64,000 bases of DNA. Source: Halobacteriales archaeon YIM A00010. GTDB lineage: Archaea > Halobacteriota > Halobacteria > Halobacteriales > Haloarculaceae. Shown piece after piece: positions 33,815-42,240 of the stretch. The notes beneath the pieces are model-generated. The model was not told the DNA's origin. It was given only the letters and a program-made list of their open reading frames with translations, and made no database searches. Positions within the stretch are counted from its first letter, which is position 1, and each line of letters opens with the position of its first letter. The position numbers were made by a program, and so were the translations under genes. The stretch lies in contig JAKCFJ010000001.1 of NCBI GenBank assembly GCA_025041175.1, forward strand, positions 1,240,001-1,304,000, given 5' to 3'.

Positions 33815-35224
33815 CTAATTGTTATCGGGCCGGGCCGACAGGAGCGCGAGGCTCGCGAACGGCAAACCGGAGAGCAGGGTGAGACCGATCGTTGCCGCCG
33901 TTGGAAGGGTGATTTCGAGCAGGCCGACGACGGTCGTGTAGAACGAGAACGCCAAAAACAGCGGGAGTATCGTTCCGATGGTGTAGCGCCACGGAACGCT
34001 CAGCGTTCGTGCGATTGTTCCAGCGCCGTCGGTGAACTCTTCGACGGCTTCGTCGCCGAGTACCCACGCGGTGTAGAGCATAAAGCCAATGAGACCGAGC
34101 GTAAGGAGCTGGCTCACGAGCGGTCCGGCGACGACTTCGAACACGTTCGCGTCGAAGGCGTTGATCGCTCCGGTTCCTAAGACGAGAACGAACAGCGCGC
34201 TGGTGGCCCGCGAGCGGTCGACATCGAACTCGTCGACGAGGTACGCGACCGGGATTTCGAGCATGCTGATCGAGCTCGTCAATGCTGCGAACAGGATGGT
34301 GAGGAAGAAGATAGCGCCGATGAGTCGCCCGCCGGGGAGTGCAGCGAACGCGCCCGCGATGCTCACGAACAACGCGCCGGTGCCGCCGCTTGTCGGCCCG
34401 CCGACGAACGAAAAGAGCAGTGGGAAAACGACCAGACCCGCAAGCACGCCGATGCCGAGGTTCAGCATGGCGATGATCGATCCGTCGGCCGGGAGCGACC
34501 GGTCTTCTTCGAGGTAGGACGCGTACGTGAGCATCGTTCCGCTACCGATCGAGAGCGTGAACAGGGCCTGACCGGCCGCCGCGCCCAGCACTGTGATGAA
34601 GTTATCAGCGAGATACGCCAGGTCGAACGCGAGATAGAACTCGTACCCGCGAATCGTGTTGGGCCGGTAGAACGCCCACACCGCCAGTCCACCGAGCAGC
34701 AGTACCACAGCCGGGGTCATGAGCTTGGTCGTTGCCTCGATCCCCCTCCGAACGCCAGCCATGACGATGCCGACAGTCAGGAGCAAAAAGAGCACCTGAT
34801 AGGAGAACGCCTGGACGCCGAAGGCGATGCTGTCGTAATACGCCTCCGGTTGCGCGAAGTATGCGCCCGTGAAGCTCTCAAGGAAATACCGGAGAATCCA
34901 CCCCCCGACGACGGTGTAAAACGAGACGAGCACGATCGACGTGACGACACAGAGTCCGCCCAGCACTGTCCAAGCGCGGCCACCGCCGAGCGATTTGAAC
35001 GCGCCGACTGGATTCCGTTTGGACCGGCGACCGATGACGAACGACGCCAACAACCCCGGGACACCGACGCCGAGAACGATGAACAGATAAACGAGTAAAA
35101 ACGCACTCCCACCGTTCTCTGCGGTCAACCACGGAAACCGCCAGATGTTCCCCAGACCGACCGCACTCCCGACGGCTGCGAAGATGAATCCAGCCCGCGA
35201 AACCCACGTTTCTCGTTCCACCAT
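33815..35224 (-). CDS. neurotransmitter:sodium symporter (NSS/SLC6) family transporter
   Basis: The 469-residue product starts MVERETWVSRAGFIFAAVGS with AVGLGNIWRFPWLTAENGGSAF, the strongly conserved first helix of NSS (LeuT-type) transporters including the Na-binding and substrate-binding residues. About 11 hydrophobic segments follow. Such proteins take up amino acids or related amines with sodium; the substrate is unknown. A TATA box (plus strand TATAAC, near 35254-35260) lies about 30 bases ahead. It converges with the CAP gene. Confidence 0.94.
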   Translation of the reverse strand: MVERETWVSRAGFIFAAVGSAVGLGNIWRFPWLTAENGGSAFLLVYLFIVLGVGVPGLLASFVIGRRSKRNPVGAFKSLGGGRAWTVLGGLCVVTSIVLVSFYTVVGGWILRYFLESFTGAYFAQPEAYYDSIAFGVQAFSYQVLFLLLTVGIVMAGVRRGIEATTKLMTPAVVLLLGGLAVWAFYRPNTIRGYEFYLAFDLAYLADNFITVLGAAAGQALFTLSIGSGTMLTYASYLEEDRSLPADGSIIAMLNLGIGVLAGLVVFPLLFSFVGGPTSGGTGALFVSIAGAFAALPGGRLIGAIFFLTILFAALTSSISMLEIPVAYLVDEFDVDRSRATSALFVLVLGTGAINAFDANVFEVVAGPLVSQLLTLGLIGFMLYTAWVLGDEAVEEFTDGAGTIARTLSVPWRYTIGTILPLFLAFSFYTTVVGLLEITLPTAATIGLTLLSGLPFASLALLSARPDNN

Positions 35225-35253
35225 TGTGATGGTGCCGGTTACTAAACCGAGAG

Positions 35254-35260
35254 ATATAAC
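35254..35260 (-). promoter_or_regulatory. TATA box of the NSS transporter gene
   Basis: The minus strand reads GTTATATCTC; the core lies about 30-36 bases before the ATG at 35224, consistent with a leaderless or very short-leader transcript. Confidence 0.55.
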
Positions 35261-35364
35261 TCCATCATTATACGCTTCGACCAAGCTTATTTGACACGAT
35301 ATTATTGCGTATTGCTGTGTGTTGGATATATCGTGTGAGGCGCTTCAACGACTAGTGGGACCGA

Positions 35365-37386
35365 TTACTCGGATTCGCCGTCGAATCTCGCCAACAGTCG
35401 CTCGTAAAACCGGCTCTCGGTTTCGTCGTCGGTAGCGAGTTTCTCCACGATGAGTTCGGGCGTCGACCGTGCCAGTCGGCCTTTGACCGGCGAGCGGTTG
35501 ACTTTCAGCTGCCCATCCACGAGTCCGACGGCTTCGATGCCGTCGATCTGCACGTCGGTGTCTGCGGCGGTCCGGATCTCCCCCGCCAGATGAGAGACGA
35601 ACACGCTCGTAGCGCCCTGCTCGTCCAGCGCGCCGAGGATGCCGGCGATGATCTTCGCGCTAGCTCCTGGTTCAGTGATGCTTTCGAGTTCGTCGACGAG
35701 GATCAGACGGTTCCCCTTGCCATCGACGAGATCGCCAAACGATCGGAGCGTCGCCTCGAACGCCCCGGCATCCAGCGTTCCCTGGCTTTTCGCCTGGTAG
35801 TACAGCGCATCGAACCGTTCGAGGCGGACGTGATCGGCGGGAACGGGGAGTCCCATCTGGGCGAGGATCACCACGAAGCCGACGAGATCGATGAGCGAGG
35901 TTTTCCCGCCGCTGTTCACCCCCGAGAGGATCGCGTTCTCGTCGACGGCGTAGTCGACCGGCTCGACCGCCTGGAATGGAACGTCGAGGAGCGGCGAGCG
36001 TCCGCCTTCGATGTGAACGCCGGTTTTTGTCTCCAGCGTGTTCGTTTCCGCTCCCTCGTGGTCGATGACGGGCATGATACAGTCGAACTCCCGTACGAAC
36101 CGCGACACGGCGAGCTCGACGTCGAGTTCGAGCGCTCGATTGACGAGCGTTTCGACAGGATCGCGGAGGATCCCAAGATCGGCCGCAAGGTCGGATTTCA
36201 GCCGCTCTGCCCGACGATCTCGGGCGGCAGTCAGCTCTGACCGGAGCCGGGAGACGGTTTCGGCCCGGCGTTCGACCGGGAACGTCGGCTCGTCGGGGAA
36301 CACTTGCTCCGCGATGGCGTCGTACTCCTCCACAGCGAGGGTCTCACACAGGTGGTTCCGTGCGGCCTCGACCGCCGCGGTGAACTCCTCGGAGAGCTCG
36401 CGTTCGAGCAGCGAGTCGACGCGCGCGCCCTGTTCGACGAGCGACAGGAGATCAGCCCCTTCGATGGTGACATCGCGCTCCTGGATCGCCTCACGCAGCT
36501 GGTCGTTTGCGACGCGTTCGGCGGTTGAGACCGCCGCGTCGAGATCGTCGAGCGCGCGCTGGAGCCGGGTGAGTTCCGAATCGCCCGTGACGGTTCCGTC
36601 CTCACCGAGGCGGTCGAGACAACTCCGGAGCGCGTCGAGATCGCACGGTGGATCGAGTCCGGCAGTCTCGTGGACGGCAGCACTAGCGAGCAGTCGATTG
36701 CGGTTCGTTGCGAAAAACGCGAGCAGCCGCTCGGGAACGATTTCGTCGACCCGGTCGAACGCGTCGGGACAGACGCGAACGTTCTCCGCGAGATCCAGCC
36801 CGGCGAACGACTCATCGACCGCGATGACCGACGAATAGCCACGAGCGAGTTCGGAGAGGTCGCGGGCGCCCTCGATCAGCTCCACGGAGAGCGCCGGAAA
36901 CTGCTGCTCGGCGCGAGCGTACGTTTCGGCGTCGGCCGTCGCCACACACCGCTCTCGCACCCGGAGATCCGACGGCTTCTCCAACGGCGACACGTCCGAC
37001 AGCGCTTCGAGCACCGCTGGATCCGGTTCGTGCTCAATGGCTCGGGTCACGAACGATCGCACCTCCTCGATGCGCGACCGAGTGGTGCTCGGATACAGGG
37101 TTTCCAAGTGCTTTTGGGCGTACTCCGTCACGGCGCGTTCTTGGAGCAACGAGAGCGCCGACTGGTACAGCTCGCGCGCTCGATCGGTGCGGAGAAACTC
37201 CGCCTGGTCGTCGTGTCGCTGACGAATAGCGCTCCGAGCGATGCGCGCGGCGCGCCCCTCGCTGATGTTCGGCGCTCGGGCGATCGTTGCCACGTCACCC
37301 TCGCGGAGCGCACGCTCGGGCCTCTCCAGCGCGGACAGCTGCTCGGCGGTCGTCGCGCCGATTCCCGGAACGGTCTCCAACTCCAT
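35365..37386 (-). CDS. mutS5: MutS-related protein MutS5 (HhH-MutS ATPase)
   Basis: The 673-residue product starts MELETVPGIGATTAEQLSAL with a helix-hairpin-helix DNA-binding motif. A long helical middle leads to the MutS-type ATPase: Walker A GVNSGGKTSLIDLVGFVVIL, VPADHVRLERFDALYY and Walker B RLILVDELESITEPGASAKI. It lacks the mismatch-reading N-domain (no FxE motif) and matches archaeal MutS5, possibly acting in recombination or branched-DNA handling. Length is typical. Its 5' side carries the repeat at 37425-37600. Confidence 0.9.
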   Translation of the reverse strand: MELETVPGIGATTAEQLSALERPERALREGDVATIARAPNISEGRAARIARSAIRQRHDDQAEFLRTDRARELYQSALSLLQERAVTEYAQKHLETLYPSTTRSRIEEVRSFVTRAIEHEPDPAVLEALSDVSPLEKPSDLRVRERCVATADAETYARAEQQFPALSVELIEGARDLSELARGYSSVIAVDESFAGLDLAENVRVCPDAFDRVDEIVPERLLAFFATNRNRLLASAAVHETAGLDPPCDLDALRSCLDRLGEDGTVTGDSELTRLQRALDDLDAAVSTAERVANDQLREAIQERDVTIEGADLLSLVEQGARVDSLLERELSEEFTAAVEAARNHLCETLAVEEYDAIAEQVFPDEPTFPVERRAETVSRLRSELTAARDRRAERLKSDLAADLGILRDPVETLVNRALELDVELAVSRFVREFDCIMPVIDHEGAETNTLETKTGVHIEGGRSPLLDVPFQAVEPVDYAVDENAILSGVNSGGKTSLIDLVGFVVILAQMGLPVPADHVRLERFDALYYQAKSQGTLDAGAFEATLRSFGDLVDGKGNRLILVDELESITEPGASAKIIAGILGALDEQGATSVFVSHLAGEIRTAADTDVQIDGIEAVGLVDGQLKVNRSPVKGRLARSTPELIVEKLATDDETESRFYERLLARFDGESE

Positions 37387-37424
37387 CGACTGAGTGCTCG
37401 ACACCAAAACGGAAAAGCTTCACC

Positions 37425-37600
37425 ACCACCTTTTTTCCGCTCGGGTAGCTGCGCTACCCTCGCGCAAAAAATCTGGACCAAAAAAAGCCGCTCGCTGGCT
37501 CCCACTCGCTTCGCTCGTGGGAACTGCGCTCGCGGTGAGTGTACTCACGCGACCGCCACCGCACCGCGACCGCTCCGCTACCGCCTCCGCACCGCTCGCT
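37425..37600. repeat. dispersed hairpin-bearing intergenic element, copy A
   Basis: Read on the minus strand towards mutS5, the order is a CG-rich run of CGCT-type words, GCGGCTTTTTTT, TTTTTTGCGCGAGG, a hairpin with GGGTAGC and GCTACCC arms (37443-37459), then GAGCGGAAAAAAGGTGG (37425-37441). The same order in the same orientation to the next gene occurs at 38761-38985 before larE. It fills the gap between the 37612 gene and mutS5. Confidence 0.8.
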
Positions 37601-37611
37601 GCGGTTGTCTG

Positions 37612-38169
37612 TTAGTCGTCGATGGTGGGTGCAGTGGCGGCCTCACCCGCGACGCCCACTAGTTCGGGGTGGCGCTCCCGTAATCCAGCGAGATCGCCGC
37701 GCTGTCGATACTGGCAGTACTCCACGAGCGTTGCGACCAGACAGGCTGGAGCACTCTCTGCGTCGGGTTTCTCGGTCATGGCGGCCGGTTCGCACGAGTC
37801 TTCGGGGGTGAATACCGATTGGACCACGTCACCATCGCGTTGTTCGTGAAAGCGCACGCATGCGCCGTTATCGAACCAACATTCGATGATCGTTTCGCCC
37901 ACAGCACAGTAGCGCGTGAACCGCGCAATGCCGGGCAACTCATCGTAGCCACCCGCCCGGGTCCTGCCAAGCCCGGCGGTCGCCAGTATCTGCTCGATCT
38001 GCGTAGCATGCGCGCAACCAGTGCTCTGACACGGTCTACACCACAACCCCTCACCGACATCGATGCTGTGGTACAGTTCGGCCGTCACGATCTCATCCCG
38101 ATCCGTGGCGGCCGAGAGGCTCACGACCTCGCCCTGCTGATTCCGGAACTGGAACAACGGCAACGTCAT
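37612..38169 (-). CDS. unknown Cys-rich protein, 185 aa
   Basis: The product starts MTLPLFQFRNQQGEVVSLSA. The pattern LWCRPCQSTGCAHATQIEQIL (C-x2-C-x4-C-x-H) could bind zinc, and more cysteines follow (FTRYCAVGETIIECWFDNGAC). The C-terminal part contains CQYRQRGDLAGLRERHPEL and a short acidic tail. I do not recognise the family; a SWIM-like or other zinc-binding fold is possible. I chose the ATG at 38169 over upstream ATGs with atypical composition. Confidence 0.65.
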   Translation of the reverse strand: MTLPLFQFRNQQGEVVSLSAATDRDEIVTAELYHSIDVGEGLWCRPCQSTGCAHATQIEQILATAGLGRTRAGGYDELPGIARFTRYCAVGETIIECWFDNGACVRFHEQRDGDVVQSVFTPEDSCEPAAMTEKPDAESAPACLVATLVEYCQYRQRGDLAGLRERHPELVGVAGEAATAPTIDD

Positions 38170-39022
38170 CGCCACCACTGCCCCTGCGGGCACCCGATGC
38201 GGTGTTCGAGACGTGACCGAACTGGCCGACCACACACCGGACAGCGCGTGCGCTGTTCATCATTTTGATACGATGCGACACCGTTACATGTCTCTGATTC
38301 GTTTCCCATCATGGGATTCTCTTACTGCAGAGGACCCCAGCGTCGGGTGGTACCATCACCCGGCGCGTTTCAACGAACGCGCATGCGTTGCCGCCATGCT
38401 GGCGTCCTCATGTATCGTTCCTTGCCCCATCACACATAAAGGTACTGATGGAATGAGTAATGTTATATCGTACTAACAGCTCGAGCCTTCAGCGGTTACT
38501 CGGACCATACCAACGAGCTACCGACAATCGGGCGTTGCTGCTGCCAAGATAGCACTGGCAGTAATGAATTTCTTGTCGAGAATCACGTTGGTGTTGGCGG
38601 TGCTCGAAGCGATCCGAACAGACCAGTATCTCAGCGACGCTACGGTGAGCACGTTCCCGACAGGACCACCGGCCAGTCAGTCCGTCGAAGCGGTGTGGTG
38701 CGGAGCATGAGTACGATGACCTGCAAACAGGTCACGCTCGCATAGCAGATTGGTCCTGTGTGCGGTCGCGGAAGCGGAGCGGTGCGGTAGCGGAGGCGGA
38801 GCGGTGACCCCACCCACCGCGAGCGGAGTTCCCGCGAGCGAAGCGAGTGGGAGCGAGCGAGTCGCAGCGCGAACGAAGTGAGCGACCGTCTCGCCACGCG
38901 AGCGGCTTTTTTTCGCCCACGTTTTTGCGCGAGGGTGGCCTCCGGCCACCCGAGCGGAAAAAAGGTGGCGGATCAAAAAGGTGGGGCAACGACCTTTTTG
39001 GCTGTCACAGCGAACACGCTCT
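38170..39022. other. gene-poor region upstream of larE
   Basis: About 850 bases without a convincing gene. One short frame at 38564-38710 (48 codons, starting MNFLSRITLVLAVLEAIR) is conceivable but unsupported. The right part, 38761-38985, is the hairpin-bearing repeat. Confidence 0.5.
38761..38985. repeat. dispersed hairpin-bearing intergenic element, copy B
   Basis: Read towards larE on the plus strand: a CG-rich run (GCGAAGCGAGTGGGAGCGAG), GCGGCTTTTTTT, TTTTTGCGCGAGG, a hairpin with GGGTGGCC and GGCCACCC arms (38933-38951), GAGCGGAAAAAAGGTGG (38952-38968), then a second AAAAAGGTGG. Compared with copy A the stem differs on both sides while pairing is kept, while the flanks are nearly identical. 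Confidence 0.8.
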
Positions 39023-39898
39023 ATGAGTATCGCGGAAAAGCTGTCGGGGGCACGCGAGGATCTTGCCGCGCGCGATGGGGTGCTCGTCGCCTTCTCGGGT
39101 GGGGTGGATTCGAGCGTCGTTGCCGCGCTCGCCCACGAGGCGCTCGGTGAGAACGCGGTGGCCTGCACCGCGAAAAGCGAGACGCTGCCGGTCGAAGAAC
39201 TCGCGGACGCAAAGCAGGTTGCCCGAGAGATCGGCGTCCGCCACGAAATCGTCGAATTTTCTGAACTGGACGATCCGGCCTTCGTGGAAAACGACGACGA
39301 CCGGTGTTACCACTGCCGGACGATGCGGCTGGGGAAGATGTACGAAACCGCCCGCGAGCTGGGCATCGAAACGGTCTGTGACGGGACGAACGCGTCCGAT
39401 CCGGGCGAGGGCCACCGACCGGGACTCGAAGCCGTCGAGGAACTCGAAGTGTTCTCGCCGCTGCTCGCCAACGATTTCGAGAAATCGGAGGTCCGGGACG
39501 CCGCCGACCACTACGGGCTGTCGGTCGCGGACAAGCCCTCGATGGCGTGTCTCTCCTCGCGCATTCCGACCGGTCTCGACGTGACCGAAACCCGGCTCAC
39601 CCGGATCGAGAAGGCCGAACGGCTCCTGCGAACGTGGGGATTCGACCAGTTCCGCGTGCGCGATCACGACGGACTCGCCCGGATCGAAGTCGGGAGCGAC
39701 GAACTCGACCGCGCGCTCGACCCCGAATTCGTCCGAGCATCGCGTGAGCACCTCTCGGAACTCGGTTTCGACCACGTCACGCTGGACCTCCACGGCTACG
39801 AAACCGGGAGCGTCAGCCCCGAATCGGAACGATCGGAGAACGCCTCCGAGCCAGTGGTCGAAAACGTGTTCGAGACCGAGTACCCGACCACCGACTGA
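39023..39898 (+). CDS. larE: ATP-dependent sacrificial sulfur transferase LarE
   Basis: The 291-residue PP-loop enzyme adenylates and sulfurates the pyridinium cofactor precursor for the nickel-pincer cofactor of LarA-type racemases. Seen: VLVAFSGGVDSSVVAALAHE (PP-loop), CYHCRTMRLGKMYETARELG and KPSMACLSSRIPTGLDVTET with the Cys residues typical of the family. larB and larC are not in the window. The ATG at 39023 gives MSIAEKLSGAREDLAARDG. The last 20 residues are acidic. Confidence 0.93.
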   Translation: MSIAEKLSGAREDLAARDGVLVAFSGGVDSSVVAALAHEALGENAVACTAKSETLPVEELADAKQVAREIGVRHEIVEFSELDDPAFVENDDDRCYHCRTMRLGKMYETARELGIETVCDGTNASDPGEGHRPGLEAVEELEVFSPLLANDFEKSEVRDAADHYGLSVADKPSMACLSSRIPTGLDVTETRLTRIEKAERLLRTWGFDQFRVRDHDGLARIEVGSDELDRALDPEFVRASREHLSELGFDHVTLDLHGYETGSVSPESERSENASEPVVENVFETEYPTTD

Positions 39899-39949
39899 GT
39901 CGCGCCCGTCGATCAACGGATTCTATACGAACGGCGACGTTCGGCGGGT

Positions 39950-40279
39950 ATGAGCGACCCCGAGACGCCGTTCGACGTGCAGCTCCAAGTCGGTGAAGTA
40001 CTGCGCGCAGAGCCGTTTCCGGAGGCGAACAAACCCGAAATGGCGAAGCTTTGGATCGACATCGGATCCGAAGAGCTTCAATCAGCAGCTCAGACCGGAT
40101 ACAACTACGACGCCGACGATCTGGTCGGTCGACAGGTTCTCTGTGCGACGAACCTCGGTTCGGTTCGAATTGCCGGCTTCAAATCGGAAGCGCTGACCGT
40201 CGGTGTGCCCGACGAGGACGGACACCCCGTCCTGGTCGCGCCCGACGCGGCGGTTCCCCTGGGTGGCGCGCTCTACTAA
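39950..40279 (+). CDS. CsaA-like tRNA-binding domain protein
   Basis: The 109-residue product is a stand-alone tRNA-binding OB fold like CsaA or the C-terminal domain of methionyl-tRNA synthetase. Seen: VGEVLRAEPFPEANKPEMAKL, QVLCATNLGSVRIAGFKSEAL and the C-terminal DAAVPLGGALY. In bacteria CsaA has been described as a chaperone-like or tRNA-binding factor; in archaea the role is unclear. It follows larE after 51 bases in the same direction. Confidence 0.9.
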   Translation: MSDPETPFDVQLQVGEVLRAEPFPEANKPEMAKLWIDIGSEELQSAAQTGYNYDADDLVGRQVLCATNLGSVRIAGFKSEALTVGVPDEDGHPVLVAPDAAVPLGGALY

Positions 40280-40396
40280 TCCAGTGCATCCAGTCCGGCG
40301 ATACCGTTCATGAAAAATTATTTCTCTCTTCGTTGACTCGATGGCGTATCGATGACGTTCATCACTCCGCCGGCGATGACCTCCGGCGATAGCGTC

Positions 40397-40441
40397 ACCG
40401 GACTACGTCCGGTTGCTTGCTGAGCTTCGCTCAGCTCTGTC
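40397..40441. repeat. 45-bp mini-hairpin insertion in the S66 peptidase gene
   Basis: ACCGGACTACGTCCGGT (40397-40413) and GCTGAGCTTCGCTCAGC (40419-40435) lie back to back, then TCTGTC. The stretch 40397-40441 is 45 bases, so the frame is kept, but it contains TGA. GTC occurs on both sides of it (40394-40396 and 40439-40441), which might be a target duplication. The first hairpin is nearly identical to one in the flavoprotein gene at 14797-14811. Confidence 0.85.
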
Positions 40442-41010
40442 GCCGTGATTGCCCCATCGAGCGGTAGCGCACGGAACGCACCGCACGTGTTCGAACTCGC
40501 GCTCGAGCGGCTTCGAACGGTGTTTGATCTCGATCCCGTGGTGTATCCCACAGCCCGCCAGGGAGACGAGTTCCTCTCGGCGAACCCGAGAGCGCGGGCA
40601 GCGGACGTTCACGCCGCATTCAAAGATCCGGATATCACGGGCGTGTTCGCTACGATCGGGGGCTGGGAGCAGCTTCGAATCCTGAAACATCTCGATCCGA
40701 CAGTACTACGCGATCACCCCACTCGATTTTTCGGGATGAGTGACAACACGAACCTCGCGCTGGCGCTCTGGAACTGCGAGATCGTCTCGTACAACGGTGC
40801 CCAACTGATGAACGAGATCGCCGTTCCGGGCGAGCTTCCGGAGTACACGGAGCGATACTGCCGACGGGCGTTTTTCGAAGACACGATCGGAGAACTCACG
40901 CCGTCACCGGAGTGGACCGACGAGCCAGCGCCGTGGGGCGATCCGGCGGCCTTCGAGTCACCACCGGCGTACGAACCCAACCCCGGCTGGCGGTGGGCGG
41001 GCAGCGACAG

Positions 41011-41050
41011 CGAGGCGCAACGCGCCTCGGGTAGTCGGTCGCAGTCCGGC
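41011..41050. repeat. mini-hairpin unit within the S66 peptidase coding region
   Basis: CGAGGCGC and GCGCCTCG pair around AAC (41011-41029), followed by a decayed unit TCGGTCGCAGTCCGGC (41035-41050). It encodes an in-frame linker (EAQRASGSRSQSGDL) similar to the one in the flavoprotein gene (SRTQSGDS). It lies between two conserved blocks of the peptidase. Confidence 0.7.
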
Positions 41051-41530
41051 GATCTGCCGGTTACAGGACGGCTCTGGGGCGGCTGTCGGGCCATACTCGA
41101 GTGGCAGCTGGCAACCGAACGGTATCTGCCGGAGCCGGACGAGCTCGACGGCGCGGTGCTCGCCATCGAAACCGCGGAAGATCTCCCCGATCCGACGATC
41201 GTCGCGGGAACCCTCATGTGCTTGGGCGAGCGGGGACTGCTCGAACGGTTCGGGGCGGTGGTCGTGGGCCGAGCGCCCGGTCGGAGCTTCCTCGAAGAGC
41301 CGCCACAGGAAGAGCGAAAGTCCTACCGCAGCCGGGTGTACGACGCCGTCATCGAACAGGTCGAGCGATACAACCCCCATGCTCCGATCGTGTGTGGAAT
41401 CGACTGGGGCCACACCACGCCCATCGCGCCGCTCCCGATCGGCGGCCGCGTCACCGTCGACCCAGGGCAGGAAACGATCATCGTCGAAGCCGCTCACACG
41501 GAAAGCTAGCCGTTCCGCTCGATCACACGA

Positions 41531-42163
41531 TCAGGACTCGTCCCACGGCACCACGTTCGTTTGGGCGATCGACGGTTCGGGGGCGGATCCGTGTTCGATC
41601 TCGATCTCGGTGAGAGAGCAGTTGATCGGTGCTTCCTCTACCAGCGCCCGTTCGAGGGGGACGTTTCGGATGTGTCCGAGCACTGTCTGGATCGGTCCGC
41701 CGTGCGTCACCACGAGGACGCACTCGTCGGGATCGCTCGCCCCGAGCAGCTCCTCCCACCCGGTGATGACGCGGTCTTGGAGGTGAACGAAGCTCTCACC
41801 GCTGTCGGGCGTGCGGTCGGAAGCGTTCGCGGCCGTCGTGCCGAGACCGAACGCTGGAAAGCGATCGGCCACCATCGAATGCAAAAGCCCCTGATACACG
41901 CCAAGATCCCGCTCGCGCCACGCCGCCTCGAACTGCACCGGCGCGTCGATCACCGACCGAACCAGCTCGGCCGTCTCCCGTGTGCGCGTGAGATCCGACG
42001 ACACCACCCGGTCAGGAGTTGTCCCCGCTCCATCGAGATGCGCCGCGGCCGCGGTGGCCTGTTCGCGGCCCCGGTCGTTCAGAGTGACTGGTGCCCAGCC
42101 CTGTAACCGCCCCTCCAAGTTCCACGCTGTTTCGCCGTGTCGCATGAGCATGACTGTCGTCAT
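41531..42163 (-). CDS. histidine phosphatase family protein (phosphoglycerate mutase-like)
   Basis: The 210-residue product starts MTTVMLMRHGETAWNLEGRL with the catalytic LMRHGET (phospho-His). SDLTRTRETAEL follows, then RERDLGVYQGLL and VLVVTHGGPIQTVLGHI with the second catalytic His. This is the phosphoglycerate mutase/alpha-ribazole phosphatase/broad-specificity phosphatase superfamily; the substrate is not determinable. Its stop lies 21 bases from the peptidase stop, reading convergently. Confidence 0.94.
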   Translation of the reverse strand: MTTVMLMRHGETAWNLEGRLQGWAPVTLNDRGREQATAAAAHLDGAGTTPDRVVSSDLTRTRETAELVRSVIDAPVQFEAAWRERDLGVYQGLLHSMVADRFPAFGLGTTAANASDRTPDSGESFVHLQDRVITGWEELLGASDPDECVLVVTHGGPIQTVLGHIRNVPLERALVEEAPINCSLTEIEIEHGSAPEPSIAQTNVVPWDES

Positions 42164-42240
42164 CCCTGACGTGTATGGCCGTGACGTATATATGTACATT
42201 ACGGGCGATATGAAAGCGGGACACGGACCGAGTTAGGACG

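Larger units (their letters stand above)
40352..41509 (+). pseudogene. S66 peptidase (LD-carboxypeptidase-like) gene interrupted by a hairpin insertion with in-frame stop
   Basis: From the ATG at 40352, 31 bases after a TATA-like TTATTTC, the gene reads MTFITPPAMTSGDS, then an inserted stretch with a TGA at 40421-40423, then VAVIAPSSGSARNAPHVFEL and the rest of the S66 peptidase in the same frame to 41509. Joining MTSGDS to VAVIAPSSG restores the normal family N-terminus. The body keeps FFGMSDNTNLALALWN (nucleophile Ser region), CGIDWGHTTPIAPLPIGG near the C-terminus and YPTARQGDEFLSANP. The gene is either dead, read through, or restarted at GTG 40445. A second hairpin unit lies at 41011-41050. 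Confidence 0.85.

Noticed and set aside
38213-38476. 87-codon frame upstream of larE
   Set aside because: Mixed composition, no homology recognised and no promoter or ribosome binding site.
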